NCBI GenBank assembly: GCA_022567815.1
Contig: JADFGI010000192.1
Span: 1 to 6,265, forward strand
Length of the DNA stretch: 6,265 bases
Reading direction: 5' to 3'
DNA from: Nitrospinota bacterium
Lineage (GTDB): Bacteria; Nitrospinota; Nitrospinia; Nitrospinales; VA-1
The notes below the pieces were generated by a model. That model was given only the letters and a program-made list of their open reading frames with translations. It had not been told where the DNA came from and ran no database searches. A program made the position numbers and the translations under genes. Within the stretch, counting starts at the first letter, position 1. Each line of letters starts with the position of its first letter. Below, piece after piece: positions 5,479-6,265 of the stretch.

Positions 5479-6265
5479 TCATGCAATGAGTTGCAACCGG
5501 TCACAATTTTTTTCAGGTTGCAGAATGACATCTTCAAGACGAAACATTGTTTTCAGCTTTTGTATGTTCTCCCGTTTGTGCCCAATATAAACAGAAATCC
5601 GCTTTGAAGGAACTTTAAATTTAACTTGCTCATTAATAATTTTCTGACCCTGGATACCGTCAATCATTTCATCCAGGCCAATTCGGCAATCCACCAGGTA
5701 GCGCAGAGAAGGATGATACGGTCCATCCACATAGTTTTTCAACAGGGAGGGATCAGGATGCAGTCCCAGACGGATCACCGGAATATTTTTTGCGCGGAAT
5801 TTTTTGACTGCGGTTTTCAGGTTGTCCACCGTTCGCTCCAGGCTCCAGGGAGTGTATTTACCCTCCTGATACATCTGGAATAATTGCGTGTGCCGAACCA
5901 CCAGCGTAGGATACAGCCGGACAAAATCCGGTTCCAAATAAAGCACGTCGTCCACGGATCTTGCAAACGTTTGATCCGTATCCCCCGGCAAACCCGGCAT
6001 CAATTGCAATCCCAGCCGAAAGCCGTTTTTCCTGATCAGGTCTACTGCCGATTGCACGACTTCCCACGGACAGGGTCGCCCGGAAAGTTCAAGAACATTT
6101 GGGTCGGTGGATTGAATCCCAAGTTCGATCGTGCCCACGTCGTATTTTTTCAACAACGCCAACCGCTCCTCATCAATAAACAAAGGGTGCGTGGACAAGC
6201 GAATGGCATTCACCAAACCCTCTTGCACCCAAGGTTGGACCTGTTTGAGCAGATTCTCCTGTCTC
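5479..6265 (-). CDS. Elp3-like radical SAM protein, C-terminal part (5' end beyond window)
   Basis: The frame is open to the right edge of the window (RQENLLKQVQPWVQEGLVN reads in from 6264), so 261 C-terminal residues are visible. The iron-sulfur CxxxCxxC motif would lie upstream, outside the window. Visible radical SAM barrel segments are IRLSTHP, ELGIQSTDPNVLELSGRP, GLQLMPGLPGDT and VRLYPTLVV, all typical of the Elp3/YhcC-like group. A C-terminal extension follows, with VIRLGLHPDPSL and GPYHPSLRYLVDCRIG. The protein would bind a 4Fe-4S cluster and cleave S-adenosylmethionine in the cytoplasm. The reaction is unknown: bacterial members with this C-terminal domain are often labelled Elp3-like without proof. 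No acetyltransferase domain is present at the C-terminus, unlike true Elp3. The GTG at 6226-6228 is an internal valine codon. Confidence 0.88.
   Translation of the reverse strand, partial: RQENLLKQVQPWVQEGLVNAIRLSTHPLFIDEERLALLKKYDVGTIELGIQSTDPNVLELSGRPCPWEVVQSAVDLIRKNGFRLGLQLMPGLPGDTDQTFARSVDDVLYLEPDFVRLYPTLVVRHTQLFQMYQEGKYTPWSLERTVDNLKTAVKKFRAKNIPVIRLGLHPDPSLLKNYVDGPYHPSLRYLVDCRIGLDEMIDGIQGQKIINEQVKFKVPSKRISVYIGHKRENIQKLKTMFRLEDVILQPEKNCDRLQLIA

Noticed and set aside
5626..5883. Open frame antisense to the radical SAM gene
   Set aside because: The opposite strand encodes a clearly recognisable radical SAM protein across this whole stretch.

Overview
This 6.3-kb window of ordinary-looking bacterial chromosome holds six complete genes, one gene cut by the right edge, and an unusual load of short non-coding repeats. 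Codon use, small repeat-rich spacers and the gene families suggest a Gram-negative environmental bacterium; a Nitrospinota or deltaproteobacterium-like lineage is a guess from memory of similar HD-GYP and MgtE proteins. No rRNA, tRNA, CRISPR array or phage gene is visible.

Layout: 1-336 is a spacer with dispersed repeat copy A, followed by a possible promoter. 343-2154 (+) encodes a GAF plus HD-GYP protein, probably a cyclic-di-GMP phosphodiesterase, with a roughly 115-residue insertion inside the HD fold. 2176-2415 (-) is a small, very basic protein of unknown role. 2508-3860 (+) is the Mg2+ channel/transporter MgtE. 3889-4131 (-) is a lone biotinyl/lipoyl-like domain with no lysine at the attachment loop. 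4144-4670 is a spacer with a 272-bp MITE-like element (terminal inverted repeats and a TA duplication) that contains a nested palindrome, then two matched hairpins. 4671-4886 (+) is a 71-residue unknown protein with a strong ribosome binding site. 4901-5185 (-) is a small ABM-fold protein. 5186-5478 holds inverted repeat copy B and a third hairpin. 5479-6265 (-) is the C-terminal part of an Elp3-like radical SAM protein.

The genes do not form an operon: strands alternate (+,-,+,-,+,-,-) and nearly every gene must have its own promoter. The cyclic-di-GMP enzyme and MgtE are both regulatory or homeostatic proteins, but nothing in the sequence links them. I do not see a defined new multi-gene system. 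The most interesting signals are the repeat families (copies A and B placed in the same orientation relative to the next gene, the TIR-bounded element, a stem-loop module shared by three repeats, and hairpins with a compensatory base-pair change) and the lysine-less lipoyl-like protein.
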